Shown one piece after another: positions 1 to 9,798 of a DNA stretch of 64,000 nt (positions are counted from its first letter, which is position 1; every line of letters starts with the position of its first letter). The stretch comes from Cryptomeria japonica (taxonomy: Eukaryota > Streptophyta > Pinopsida > Cupressales > Cupressaceae): assembly GCF_030272615.1 (NCBI RefSeq), contig NC_081414.1, forward strand, positions 525,985,137 to 526,049,136, in the 5' to 3' direction. A program made the translations under genes and the position numbers. The notes beneath the pieces were generated by a model. That model worked only from the letters and a program-made list of their open reading frames with translations. It ran no database searches and was not told where the DNA came from.

Positions 1-1235
1 AGAGAACTGGTAATATGCTGAAGAGTGAACCGGTAACATGATGAAGAGTGAACAGGATTATTGAAGTTAAGCAATTGGCAAAGTGAACCGATATAATGAT
101 GAGAACCGGTATATGTGCTAAAGGTGAAGTGGTTTAATATGGTATGACTATCGGTTGGTAGTCTTAGCTTCAGGGTTTCCGATTGAAGTGTTTTGAGCCT
201 GTGTGTTTCAACCGATGGTATTGTGTGATAAGTTAGCATTGTAATGGAGGTCAGATCATGTCGCCACGTCAGCCTTGTGCACGTAAAGGATCTTGCATGA
301 AGGAGATTGATCCTATCTACCTCAGGAATGTGCGAAGTCTCTGCAAACGGTGGAGAATGCGTGATGGGTTATCATCTCCAAGAAGCGGTGAAGAACAAAT
401 GATGGAGAACGTCTTGAGATCTGTTCAAGACCGTTGTATTCAAATGAAAAAAGTGTTCAATGGTCAGGATTGAACCGACTGAATCGCTCAACCTAAATGT
501 TTAGGGTTTAGGGTTTATGCTACTGACCTATCTGTTTCCTATAAGGTTGATGTTTTGTTTCATGTTGAAGTTGTTGACAAATGTTGTGTGTGTATCTATG
601 TGCACAGATACTTGATTCTTGCCAGACGAGTTGAGAGGATTGATACCTGCATAGTGTGTGTGCAGAAGGAAGGAACTAAAGCAGATTTGCATTGGCATTG
701 AGTGCTACTACCAGATCGTTGTGATACCTGTTGATCTTTAACCACTTCAATAGTTGAAAAATCCCTTAACAGGGTAGCTTTAACTAGCTTGTTGTAAATC
801 CTTTAACAGGGTGACTCAAAGCCATTAAGTTCATAAAATACTCTAACAAGCTAACCTCTAATAGGGTTTAACCCTTAACCACGTATTCTAGCCATCCCTT
901 AACCGGGTGATCCCTAACAGGATCGGTTCCTAACAGAACCTGTCGTAACAGTCTTTAACCAGACTAGGCTCCTAACAGAGCGGACTTCTAAAGAGTTCAA
1001 AAATAGCTTGTGGGTATTCATCCCCACTGTGGTTTTTCCCAATTGGGTTTCCACGTGAAAAAATATGTGTGTCATGTGTGATGCCTCTTTCATGTGAAGT
1101 TTTGTTATTTCTTGTTTAGTGGTAAATCATTGTATCTCTGATGATAGAATATCTGTTTAAGCATAAGGACAAAGTGGAAATGAGGGAGTAGGTTGTATGG
1201 AAAGCTAGGAAGATTGACCGGTTCATGTCTTTCAT
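1..1235 (+). repeat. Partial LTR of a Copia-like element (K)
   Basis: The stretch shares its layout with the LTRs of element B (30054-37756) read on the opposite strand: short units with a TTAACAGGG-like core between about 750 and 1000, then a block around 1020-1056 reading as 'CCCACTGTGG ... TTTTTCCC ... GGGTTTCCACGTG', close to the reverse complement of 30257-30300. The left end lies outside the window. The right end is unclear and is set where similarity to the E family begins near 1240. Positions 4-50 hold two copies of a 23-base unit. The short frame at 258-473 has no recognisable product. Family assignment is an inference from the shared motif block, not an alignment. Confidence 0.5.
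889..1000 (+). repeat. Chain of micro-hairpins with a constant loop
   Basis: Successive short inverted repeats share a loop resembling CTAACA while the stem bases change: ATCC/GGAT near 910, GGTTC/GAACC near 925, AGTC/GACT near 950, GCTC/GAGC near 969 and ACTT/AGTT near 984. Both sides of each stem differ between units, so pairing is kept although sequence is not. The same style occurs in the LTRs of element B, for example TCAC/GTGA and AGATC/GATCT in 30380-30440. No function is known to me. Confidence 0.6.
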
Positions 1236-1239
1236 AGTT

Positions 1240-2740
1240 GCATGGATTGATCATGGAAGTGCTTATGAAGACTTGGGCAAGGCTAGAGTTTTCTTGGGAT
1301 CATAAAACTATAGTCTCAAAAATTGCTTTTCCCTCTGTGATTCCATCTACACTTTTGTATCCAGTTTAGTTTCCTTTCCCCTAGAATTTGTGTAGGCTCA
1401 TTTCAACCCTTGTATCAGCCTTTTCCCTCTCGCGATTCTCAAGACACCTTTTCCAACACCTATCTTTTTAGCTTCAGTTTTGTGTTAGCCACGTGTCTAT
1501 CTTGCAACTCTTTTTTTTAGCATGATTCATTTGGACACTAGTGCGTCACACGAACATCTACACATTGTGCATTTGTCCAATGACATCTTAACGTTCAAAT
1601 GTCGGTTCTTCATATTTTGACATTTGTCACTTACCTTGGTCAGTGGAAATGACTTAGAATCTTATAAACGACTCGCTAGCCTCTTCTTTCCCTCCTATTC
1701 TCTCTTTTAAATCCATCTTGTCACTTCTAGAAATCCCTCTAGCTCTCTAGATCTCTCTTTGTTCTCTCAGCAAACCTCTCTAGTTCTCTTTGCTTTCTCT
1801 TACTCTCTCTTTCCTACTACAATAGTCTCTAGTCTACTACAACACTCTCAAGCTCTCACGATAATCTTTCTAGATCTCTTAGCTTTATCAAGCCTCTGCG
1901 GTAATATCTTTCTCACATCTTGGGGATTTATCACATCCCTTATCTATCAAATCATTTATCTTGTTTATTTATCTTTTTGATCTATCTATCTATTTGGTTG
2001 TTGTGGAGGTGGAAACAACAAAACAGGCACTTGACTGAGGCAAGTCTCCAAACATCCCCAAACATTTTGCTTCTTCTTCTTGTGTTCAAGTTTATTAGAA
2101 TCATTCGAACGCATGAGGGTTTTCTTGTACTTTATTTATTTAATTCATATTCATTTTTTTTAGATTTATTATCTGCTATTCGTTGTCACATTTCTAACTT
2201 TTGGGTTATGCAGGTTATCTGAAGTATAGAGTTGGGTTTTTGTGCTTTTGAGTCTTTTTTGTTCACGGTCTGTATGAGACTACAACACTCCATGCAAATG
2301 TTTGCATGCCAAACTGACGTCCTTGGTTGAGACGCTCAGATTTGGACCGAAGACTTTCTATCGTTTACTCTTTCCATTTCTATAATTATATATCTTCACT
2401 AGTTTCAATAGTTGGATATATCTGAATGTAGTGAAATTGGCTCTTGAGGGAAGCTAGTTTTTCCCTTATTAGGGTTACTTTTGCACCATTACAAAAACAT
2501 TTGTTGAAATAGTTCCAGTTTGGAGGTTTTAGCAAGAATACTGAGGAACCTACACCTAGTGATGGACATGAGTTCATTATGGAGCTAGAGGAGTTTGTTC
2601 TTGGAGAGAGTCATTGTGACTTGGTGTATCTTAGAGGACCATTCCCACTCTCCACTCTTGGTCTACTTGGTAGATTTATCTTCTAATAGGAGATGTGGAT
2701 TGGGTTGATTCCTAGTTTTGGAATGATTTTAAGTTACATT
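1240..2740 (+). mobile_element. E-family element fragment, split by an insertion
   Basis: Positions 1240-1303 and 2494-2730 match 52104-52170 and about 52176-52410 inside element E, in the same order and orientation. The shared text includes a block beginning TTTGGAGGTTTTAGCAAGAA and a block encoding an acidic stretch near 2560-2610. In element E the two parts are contiguous, which identifies 1309-2493 as a later insertion here. I recognise no protein domain in the shared part. No LTR of this copy is visible. Confidence 0.65.
1309..2493 (+). repeat. Probable solo LTR inserted in the E-family fragment (L)
   Basis: The insert is flanked by AAAAC at 1304-1308 and 2494-2498, and the E copy at 52170-52180 shows the unoccupied site. 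It begins TATAGTC and ends ATTACA, so the end matches an LTR terminus while the start would need TG changed to TA. A TATA-like box, CTTATAAACG (1661-1670), precedes a strongly CT-rich leader (about 1680-1870), consistent with a promoter and transcript start inside an LTR. Frames at 1759-1980 and 1920-2222 are low-complexity translations of the CT-rich tract and are not called. An unrelated mobile insertion is the alternative. Confidence 0.5.
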
Positions 2741-3850
2741 TTATGTTACCATAGGGAACCTTTATGTCCTCATATTTGTTGGTTAATGGGTTTATCCTTA
2801 GATAACAATTTCAAAAATGACTTGCTATGCCCAAAGGAAGGACAAACTGAAAACAAACAGTTGGAGAAATTTCTATTTAAATTAGTAATTTTCCTCTGAA
2901 TTTTAGAGGTACAACTTCCTCGTAAGATGTAATTTGATTTTCTCTAAATTTGGGTATTTTTTTTTACCAAAAAGTAGAAAAGGACAAAGCTTTTTAACTA
3001 GAAAACTCTTAAAAGGAAAAGGGTGAATGATATATATTTTGAGCAAGTACATGATCAAATGGAATACAAAGATTATACCTATTAAGATTAATAGAACTAG
3101 AACATTACCATTCCATTCATTCAAACCTAAATTTCGCAGTAATGCACTCATGCAAATTCCAACTTTTAGCCAACAGATTACAAGAAAAGAAATCTAGATG
3201 CATAATATTTCAACATAAGAAGAATAACATAATTCACCAATCATAACTCAAAGTTTATCATCCATGAAATTACATTCAGATTTTTACTTTGTATCCATTT
3301 AAAAGAAAAACAATTAAGGAGTCTGCTTAAGTAAAAACAAAGAAAAATTCTCCCTCCTCTATCTCTGCATAGTAGTCAACATAAATAGACTACAATTCAT
3401 AACTGTTTCTTTAAAAATAAAGGTCTTTGAAAGTGATTGTTCCAAGAAAAGAACCAATAAGTTCCCCCAAAATAGAACAAAAATGACTCATAAGAGCTTA
3501 ACCTATATCACCTAATCATAAATCTAGAGGGTAGGACTTATCGGTTAGTGGGAGGCATAGGGTTTCTTCCAGCCAGGATTGCTAATTGGAGCTAGGCATC
3601 ATGCATTGTAGCCTTCACCTCTTCTTCCTCCAACACAAAGATAATTCTCATGTATTTTGCATCAGAGAGTTTTTTAGTGGTGAATCTTCGCCAATTGGCG
3701 AATTCCGCGCGAATAGTGAGGGGCACAATCGGGGTCAAATCGACCGGAATTTTGAAGAACAATGCAAATATTTGTAATCTGGTTTCACCATTGACCACAC
3801 ACTGTCGACATGCATGCCCATAATATTCACCTAGAATCACTTAGACGTGG
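2741..3850. other. AT-rich stretch without a recognisable feature
   Basis: This gene-free stretch has A-rich runs and no recognised domain, RNA gene or clear repeat. A minus-strand frame of 82 codons (3592-3840) has fairly normal amino-acid composition and an acidic patch, but I cannot assign it and it lies beside the repeated upstream region of the hAT element. Confidence 0.5.
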
Positions 3851-3867
3851 GTATTAGATCACCTCCG

Positions 3868-4125
3868 CTATTCGCCAACAATAGTAAACCGACGACGTAC
3901 CTAGGACCTAATTCGCCAATGGTAAATTAAATGTTCATTGCATGCGTCGGCCAAATTCGCCAATATCAATTAAAACATTATAAGCATTCGAGGACCCATT
4001 TTGCCCTGCTTAAATTAAATGTTCATTGCACGCCTGGACAATTCACCAAAAATGCAATTAAATTAAATGTTTATTGTCAATTGCGATGCCCGGGCCCCGC
4101 ACAATTCACCAAAAATGCAATCATG
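3868..4125 (+). repeat. Repeats upstream of the hAT gene
   Basis: Two short motifs recur. One is AATTCGCCAA, or the variant AATTCACCAA, near 3873, 3909, 3953, 4030 and 4101. The other is AAATTAAATGTTCATTGC or a close variant near 3922, 4013 and 4058. The last copies run directly into the TATA box at 4132. hAT transposons often carry short subterminal repeats recognised by their own transposase, so these may be transposase sites or promoter elements. I could not find the terminal inverted repeats or an 8-bp duplication that would define the element's ends. Confidence 0.55.
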
Positions 4126-4131
4126 AATTGC

Positions 4132-4139
4132 TATAAATA
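4132..4139 (+). promoter_or_regulatory. TATA box of the hAT gene
   Basis: TATAAATA sits about 290 bases before the first methionine of the transposase frame. Transcription would be expected to start about 30 bases downstream, near 4165. The assignment rests on motif and position only. Confidence 0.5.
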
Positions 4140-4348
4140 CACTATTTCTTACGCTCTTTCTTACAATTTGTTCATGTCTGATTAGTAAATTGGGAGCTCT
4201 CGGAGTCTCAAGTCTCGATTCGCATTCCACAAATTGAGTTGGAAAGTCAAAGTTCATTATAGGGTGGAGGGCCAGAGTTACAATCCTACAACACAGGCCC
4301 AGGCATTCACTCCTGATTCCTGATTCAGAGAATTGAGAAGGCATAAAG

Positions 4349-4403
4349 GTGAGTAATCATTTCTTCATACTTGATAGCATTAGTTTTAACTTTTAATTCG
4401 TAG
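4349..4403 (+). other. Possible leader intron of the hAT gene
   Basis: AAAG/GTGAGTAAT at 4345-4357 is a strong plant donor, and a T-rich stretch ends in TTCGTAG at 4403, 20 bases before the transposase ATG. The implied intron is only 55 bases, short for a plant, so a later AG may be the real acceptor or the donor may be fortuitous. Confidence 0.35.
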
Positions 4404-4422
4404 TGAGAGGTCAAGACTCAAG

Positions 4423-7193
4423 ATGTCACAGTCAGACATGGGTGAGACTCCTCAGGGTGGTGAAGGGATTGGGATGTCAGACAAGGGTAAGACTCCTCAG
4501 GGCGGTGAAACTAAAGGGATTGGGAGGCCATCAAAACGCCCAAAACTTAAACTTAAAGATAGTACCATAAAGTCTTTTTTTGGAATTGGCAAAGTTTTTG
4601 GTCCATCAACCTCTGTAGTTGCAGAACCCATTCACAGTAGCTCACCACCACCACAAGGTGGGATTGTCATTGAGTTAAATGCATCAAATGAGGATGACAA
4701 TACTGACATGACAAAAGATGTTCTAAGGGATACACACAATGAGATAATTCACTCGGATGCAAATGCTAGTACTGAAGATGATGTTGGTAGGAAGAAAAGA
4801 AAAAGGAAAGTAAAACTGGGGCGAGAGTGGGAGATGACAAGGAGTTTTAAGATTGATTGGGTAGAAAAGTACCCATTCATTGAACCGGTCCCAAACAATG
4901 ATGAACAACCAACAGAATGCAGGTGTAATATTTGTAGCTGGAAAACTAAAAGAGAGAAGAAGATGTAGCTAAAGCTTGACACCATAGAAAAGCATATTAG
5001 TAAGGTTTATGAAAAACAGATCATAGACGAAAAGGAAACATGAGCAATAAGATGGAAATCAAAGGAAGAATGTCTTCATGTTAAGTATACCGCGGAATAT
5101 GAAGAGAACAACCAAAAAATGACATTGATTCATAATAGTGGATTTGGAAATACAATCAAGGCTGGGCTTGAACATGCAGTGAAAGATGCAAACCTGGCAA
5201 AGACTGTTCAGATGAGTGTTGTTTTTCATATTATGTCGAGAGGGCATCCTATGAAAGATTTCCCAGAATTTAGTAATTTATTATCTTTTTTGAATGTTCC
5301 TCACTATCCTATGTCACATTGGTCAATAAACGCTGGATGGGAAATGGCAAACTGTCTCACTGAGGTGGAAAAGCAAAATTTACAAGAGAGTGTAAAAGAG
5401 TCAAATTTCATTTCATTATCCATAGATGAAGTTACTGCGGTAGATAACATTGCTTGGGTTTGTATGCATGTGTATACCGTAAAAGAACACGTCCACCAAG
5501 CTCATCTACTCTGTGTTCGTAAAATGAGGGGCAATTCAACAACAAAAAAATTACATTTGGAAGTTAAGAAAGCTTTGAATGAAATTGCTGGTATGGATGA
5601 CTTGACAATTACCAAGAAGTTGGTGTGTGTTGGAGCTGATGGAGCTGTAGTAATGCAAGGTCAAAGGACCGGTCTTTACACAAGATTACAAACTAGTATT
5701 GCACCATACATGGTTGGCATTCACTGCATGGCCCATCGAATGAATTTAGCATATAGAATTGTAAGCAATTTCTCTACAGTGTCAAAAGTTGAAGATCTGG
5801 TCCACGAGCTCCACTCATACTTCTGTCGAAGTCCTAAACGTTTTGCAAAATTTCAGATTTTTGCTGAAGGAGTAACAGGAGGAAACAAGCTTCTCAGGGA
5901 TGTTGAGACCAGATAGATCTCCTTGCATGGACCAACAAAACGAGTTCTAACAGAATATCAATCCTTGATCGGACTAATGTATGAGAAACGCCTCACAGTA
6001 GACAAAGCTCTCGATCTCTTACATAAGTTAAGTGATATAGAGACTCTGTTAACTTTAGCTAGTCTTCTCCCCATGCTGGATTCAATGAACAAACTTGTTA
6101 AGAAAGCCCAAGACAGAACTATGTATATCAATGAGTATAGCACTCTACGTAAAATGACATGCTTAAGCCTGGATGGTCTATATTCAGATCTAACAGGGTG
6201 AAGCCCAAATTTTTTTAGGTGGTAGATAATTACAGATTTGAATCATGCTGAAATTTTTTTACATTTCAATACAAAAAATGAGTTATGTGTCTTTGTATAA
6301 GGGTTTCAGATACCAATGCACCAATCTAAGACGGGCAAGCGAGGCAGAGCATTACCAGTTAAAAAGGAAGATTTTGACAGGATTGTTAAATCTGTTAGTG
6401 ATAATTTGAAGTCTATTGCATATGAACTTTCAACTGAGATTTGTGAAAGATTCCCTCGAGAAGAAATACTTAAAGCCATGGATTGTGTGTATCCTCAATT
6501 TTGGCATTCAAATGGAGATAATCCAAATGACGGAAAGATGTTTCATAAAAAACTAGAGGAATTGATATTGATATTTTCAAAAGATGCATATTGCAATGGA
6601 CAACCAATAGAAGGAATTTTAAATTCAGATCATCTTAGAAAACAATGTAAATAGTTTGCATTGGTTATGAAACAACAGTTGGTTAACTTGGAGAATCCAT
6701 TTGAACCTTGATCAATCACAAGGCTTTGGAAAATGATAGATCAAAGTGAAGCATTGCGTATTGCAATACCAGAATATTTGAAACTTGCTGATTTATGTCA
6801 AACAATGATATTGGGGTCGGTGGAAGATGAGAGAGTTTTTAGTGCATTAGGGATTTTGAAATCAAAGATCAGAAACAAATTAGACAAAAATTTGGAAACT
6901 TGCTTGAGGTTGTTTGTAACCCAGTATAATGTTAGAGATTTTCCATATGATAGGGCACTGGCAATCTGGAATTCCATTGCAACACTTTAAAAGCTGGTGG
7001 TGCTACTGCTAGTGCTAGTGCTGAGACAAATGAATATGATGGATCACAGACTCAGAGTCAGCATGAAGACGAAGACATTTTTGAATACCTGACTCAGAAT
7101 GAAGATGAACCTGTTAGTACTAGTTAGTTTCCGGATCTTGAGTCCATTTGGGATATAGAAGCCTCAGACAGTCGGACTGAGTCACTAAAGTGA
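4423..7193 (+). pseudogene. hAT-superfamily transposase, broken
   Basis: A zinc-finger hAT transposase relic that would have excised and reinserted a DNA transposon. An acidic/basic N-terminal tail (4423-4850) leads into a BED-like finger with CRCNIC near 4918 and a His in IEKHI near 4990. The core has SIDEVT (near 5420) and GADGAVVMQG (near 5634), which I take as the two Asp motifs, then HCMAHR (near 5724). The C-terminal dimerisation segment includes EDERVFSALG (near 6823). All this is in one frame, interrupted by stops at 4966, 5041, 5914, 6199, 6223, 6298, 6652 and 6709; only the acidic tail (6993-7193) has slipped frame. The stop at 5914 stands where a conserved Trp is expected. The stops at 6199-6300 might lie in an intron (GT near 6198, TTTCAG near 6309). 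The membership is clear; the exact family is not. Confidence 0.85.
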
Positions 7194-7734
7194 ATTAGCA
7201 GTCAGTTTATAGGTATTTATAATTATACTACAGTTCTTGAGTCATATTACAATTTCAATTTGCAAAATTGCAATACTATAGTTGTCATTGATGATTTTTG
7301 ATATTGTATTCCTTGAATTTGTCAATCAAAAGTAGAACGGTTACTTATTTCATATTTTTAATTGTGAATTTGAATTATTACTAAACAATTGAATTATTAG
7401 TAAATTGGTATTTGGTTCCACATTATGTTGAACATGAAATGCAACAATTTGTGTCACAAGATCCATAAAATTATTCATATTGCATAACTGTTACTGCTAG
7501 AACCTTTCTACTGTTCTACATTAAATACTTAAAATGATGTTCATGGCGATTATGGTTTTGTGTTTGTTTTTTTGTCTTAGTTGGCTAGTAAACCGAAGTT
7601 GTCGTGCGTTGAAAATCTGAGTTGTCCTCTATTTATTTGTCCATGTCAACGTCAAGTGTGGTCAAACAGTTGGTCAGACATGTTTAATGTTTCATCTCTA
7701 ACTCGCAAATAAATTTCATGTTTAACAATTTAAG
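7194..7734. other. AT-rich flank of the hAT pseudogene
   Basis: No frame or repeat is recognised here. It probably holds the 3' untranslated part and right end of the hAT element, but no terminal inverted repeat could be paired with the left side. Confidence 0.4.
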
Positions 7735-8710
7735 TAGCAAGTTAGTGAGTGTTGGACTTGTTGGTTTGGGGTTAAATCATGAGGTCTCTAGTTTTTTGAG
7801 TGTTAGCATTTTATGTTAGCGAGGTGGAGATTGTTAATGAAATTGCTTTGGTCACGAGGTCTCGAATTGGTTTGATGCCATGCATTATAGCCATTAACCG
7901 CAAGAGTTAGCGAGTAAGTACTAAATCATTAATGGTCTGTGTGCCACTGCTCGCGCCTGTTTATGACGGTAATTAACATAAGACATCGATAAACAGTTTT
8001 CAGATTTTATGGTTATCACTAGCTCGCAGGTCCTTTATCATGAAGTCAGTTTAAGTCGTGAGCTTGCGAGTACTGGGAGATTTTAGTTGTCGCTACCTCG
8101 CAAGATGTTTTGCACTTGACCATTTTATGTTGCGAGGTTGTGAATGGGTGTGATTTTATGTTGTCACATGGTCGTGAGGTGTTCGTGGTTAAGTCATTTT
8201 AATTTGCGATCATGCGATGTAGTTGGTATCGTAGCTTAGTTGGTTTCGTCGCTTGCTCGCAGGTTTTGAAGTTGTTTAGCATTTTAAGTTGCGATCTGGC
8301 GACAGGTAAGTTTTGGTCTGATTTTGTGGTCATCGCATGCTCGCGGGTTTGTAAGTCTTAAGTCAAAAAGTGTTGCGAGCATGCGATGGTGGTTAAGTGC
8401 CTTGTTGTCGCGGGATCGCAAGGGTTTAAGTCAAGTTAAGTTTCGAGTTGCGAGCTTGCGATGAAATAAGTTATTTTGTTAGATTTGCAGTGGTTGCTAG
8501 CTTGCAGGTAAAGAAAGAATATTACAAATGTTGTTGCGAGGTTGTGACTGAAGGGCTTGATGAAGATCAACGACTGTCGCTCACTCACAAGATTCTTTGA
8601 GGATTCATAAAAGGGGTTGCGAGCTTGCGATTAAGAGGATTTGGTAGCATTGTCGCTAACTCGCCGGTTCCTTTCCTAATTGTTATAACCGATTGAGAGT
8701 GTGCGATTAA
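7735..8710. repeat. Array of a GCGAG/CTCGC motif in alternating orientation
   Basis: A roughly 16-base motif occurs about every 40 bases, switching strand each time. The forward form, like GTTGCGAGCATGCGAT, appears near 8055, 8129, 8203, 8288, 8372, 8447, 8533, 8615 and 8689. The reverse form, like ATCGCATGCTCGC, appears near 8014, 8089, 8161, 8248, 8331, 8407, 8493, 8576 and 8652. Neighbouring copies could pair, giving a chain of hairpins of about 80 bases each. Weaker copies extend left to about 7735. Several copies are damaged by G-to-A or C-to-T changes. The array and the leader boxes after it precede the unidentified gene at 9799, so it may be its control region or part of the same element. 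The pattern is directly visible; its role is unknown. Confidence 0.8.
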
Positions 8711-8779
8711 AGATGGGGATTGACACGTGGACTTGTTTGTCGGGTTCTGTAAAAGTTTTAAATGGCAATCGCCAATCAA

Positions 8780-8997
8780 ATGCCATAGTAGCTAGTTCAT
8801 GCAAGTGTGGCAATTAATGAGACTTGAGAGAAGTGATGATGCCCAAATACCATAAATTGCATGATCGAGCCGAGATTTTGACATTTGTACAATTGCATTA
8901 ATGCATTATATTAGTTTAATTGAATTAATGCCACACTAGCTAGTTCATGCAAGTGTGGCAGTTAATGAGACTTGAGAGAAGTGACGGCGCCCAAATA
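8780..8997 (+). repeat. Leader box, copies 1 and 2
   Basis: A block starting ATGCCATAGTAGCTAGTTC at 8780 contains GCAAGTGTGGC, TTAATGAGACTTGAG and CCCAAATACCATA. It recurs at 8926-8997 and again at 9552. Copy 1 runs on to about 8907 and copy 2 stops where the duplicated array begins. Confidence 0.75.
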
Positions 8998-9440
8998 CCA
9001 TTTTATGTTGCGAGGTTGCGACTGGGTGTGATTTTATGTTATCGCAAGGTCGCAAGGTGTTCGCGGTTAAGTCATTTTAATTTGCGATCATGCGATGCGA
9101 TTAAGTTGCTTGCTCGTAGGTTTTGAAGTTGTTTAGCATTTTAAGTTGTGATCTGGCGATAGGTAAGTTTTGGTCTGATTTTGTGGTCATCGCATGCTCG
9201 CGGGTTTGTAAGTCTTAAGTTAAAAAGTGTTGTGAGCATGCGAAGGCGGTTAAGTGTCTTGTTGTCGCAGGATCGCAAGGGTTTAAGTCAAGTTAAGTTT
9301 CTAGTTGCGAGCTTGCGATGAAATAAGTTGTTTTGTTAGATCAACGGCTGTCGCTCACTTGCAAGATTCTTTGAGGATTCGTAAAAGGGGTTACGAGCTT
9401 GCGATTAAGAGGATTTGGTAGCATTGTCACTAAATCGCTA
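8998..9440. repeat. Second copy of the alternating-motif array
   Basis: From 8999 the sequence repeats 8121 onward with an offset of 878 bases and about 90% identity by eye, ending near 9440. Part of the right side (the 8480-8560 equivalent) is missing. Some motif copies are better preserved here: the pair near 9039-9058 reads ATCGCAAGGTCGCAAGG where copy 1 has lost the CG dinucleotides. This is a direct segmental duplication including the array and its flanking leader box. Confidence 0.75.
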
Positions 9441-9551
9441 ACACATGGACTTGTTTGCCAGGTTTTGTAAAAGTTTTGAATGCCAATCGCCAATCAAATA
9501 GAAGGGCATGAATGCAAATTTCACTCGAGTACTTCAGTTTGAAGTTTGAAT

Positions 9552-9690
9552 TAATGCCACAGTAGCTAGTTCATGCAAGTGTGGCAATTAATGAGACTTG
9601 AGACTTGATATAAGTGATGACGCCCAAATAGTAAATACCATAAATTGCATGATTGAGCCGAGGTTTTGTATAATTGCATCAATGCATTCT
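9552..9690 (+). repeat. Leader box, copy 3, just upstream of the unknown gene
   Basis: This third copy continues through GCATGATTGAGCCGAGG to about 9686, about 110 bases before the probable ATG at 9799. Being closest to the coding part and complete, it is the copy most likely to belong to the original leader or promoter. No TATA box stands out. Confidence 0.65.
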
Positions 9691-9798
9691 ATCTTCGAGG
9701 TAATTCAGTGAATTGAGCTCTGCAACAATGTTGGAGAATTTAGAGTGTTGGGTGTGAAAAAATTTCAGAAAATTGGTTGTTTTTCTCCTGTAGCTAAA

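Noticed and set aside
258-473. A 71-codon plus-strand frame near the left edge
   Set aside because: It lies in LTR-like repeat K, has no recognised domain and shows no support beyond being open.
3592-3840. An 82-codon minus-strand frame upstream of the hAT gene
   Set aside because: Composition is plausible but I recognise no family, and the overlapping plus-strand frame is equally open.
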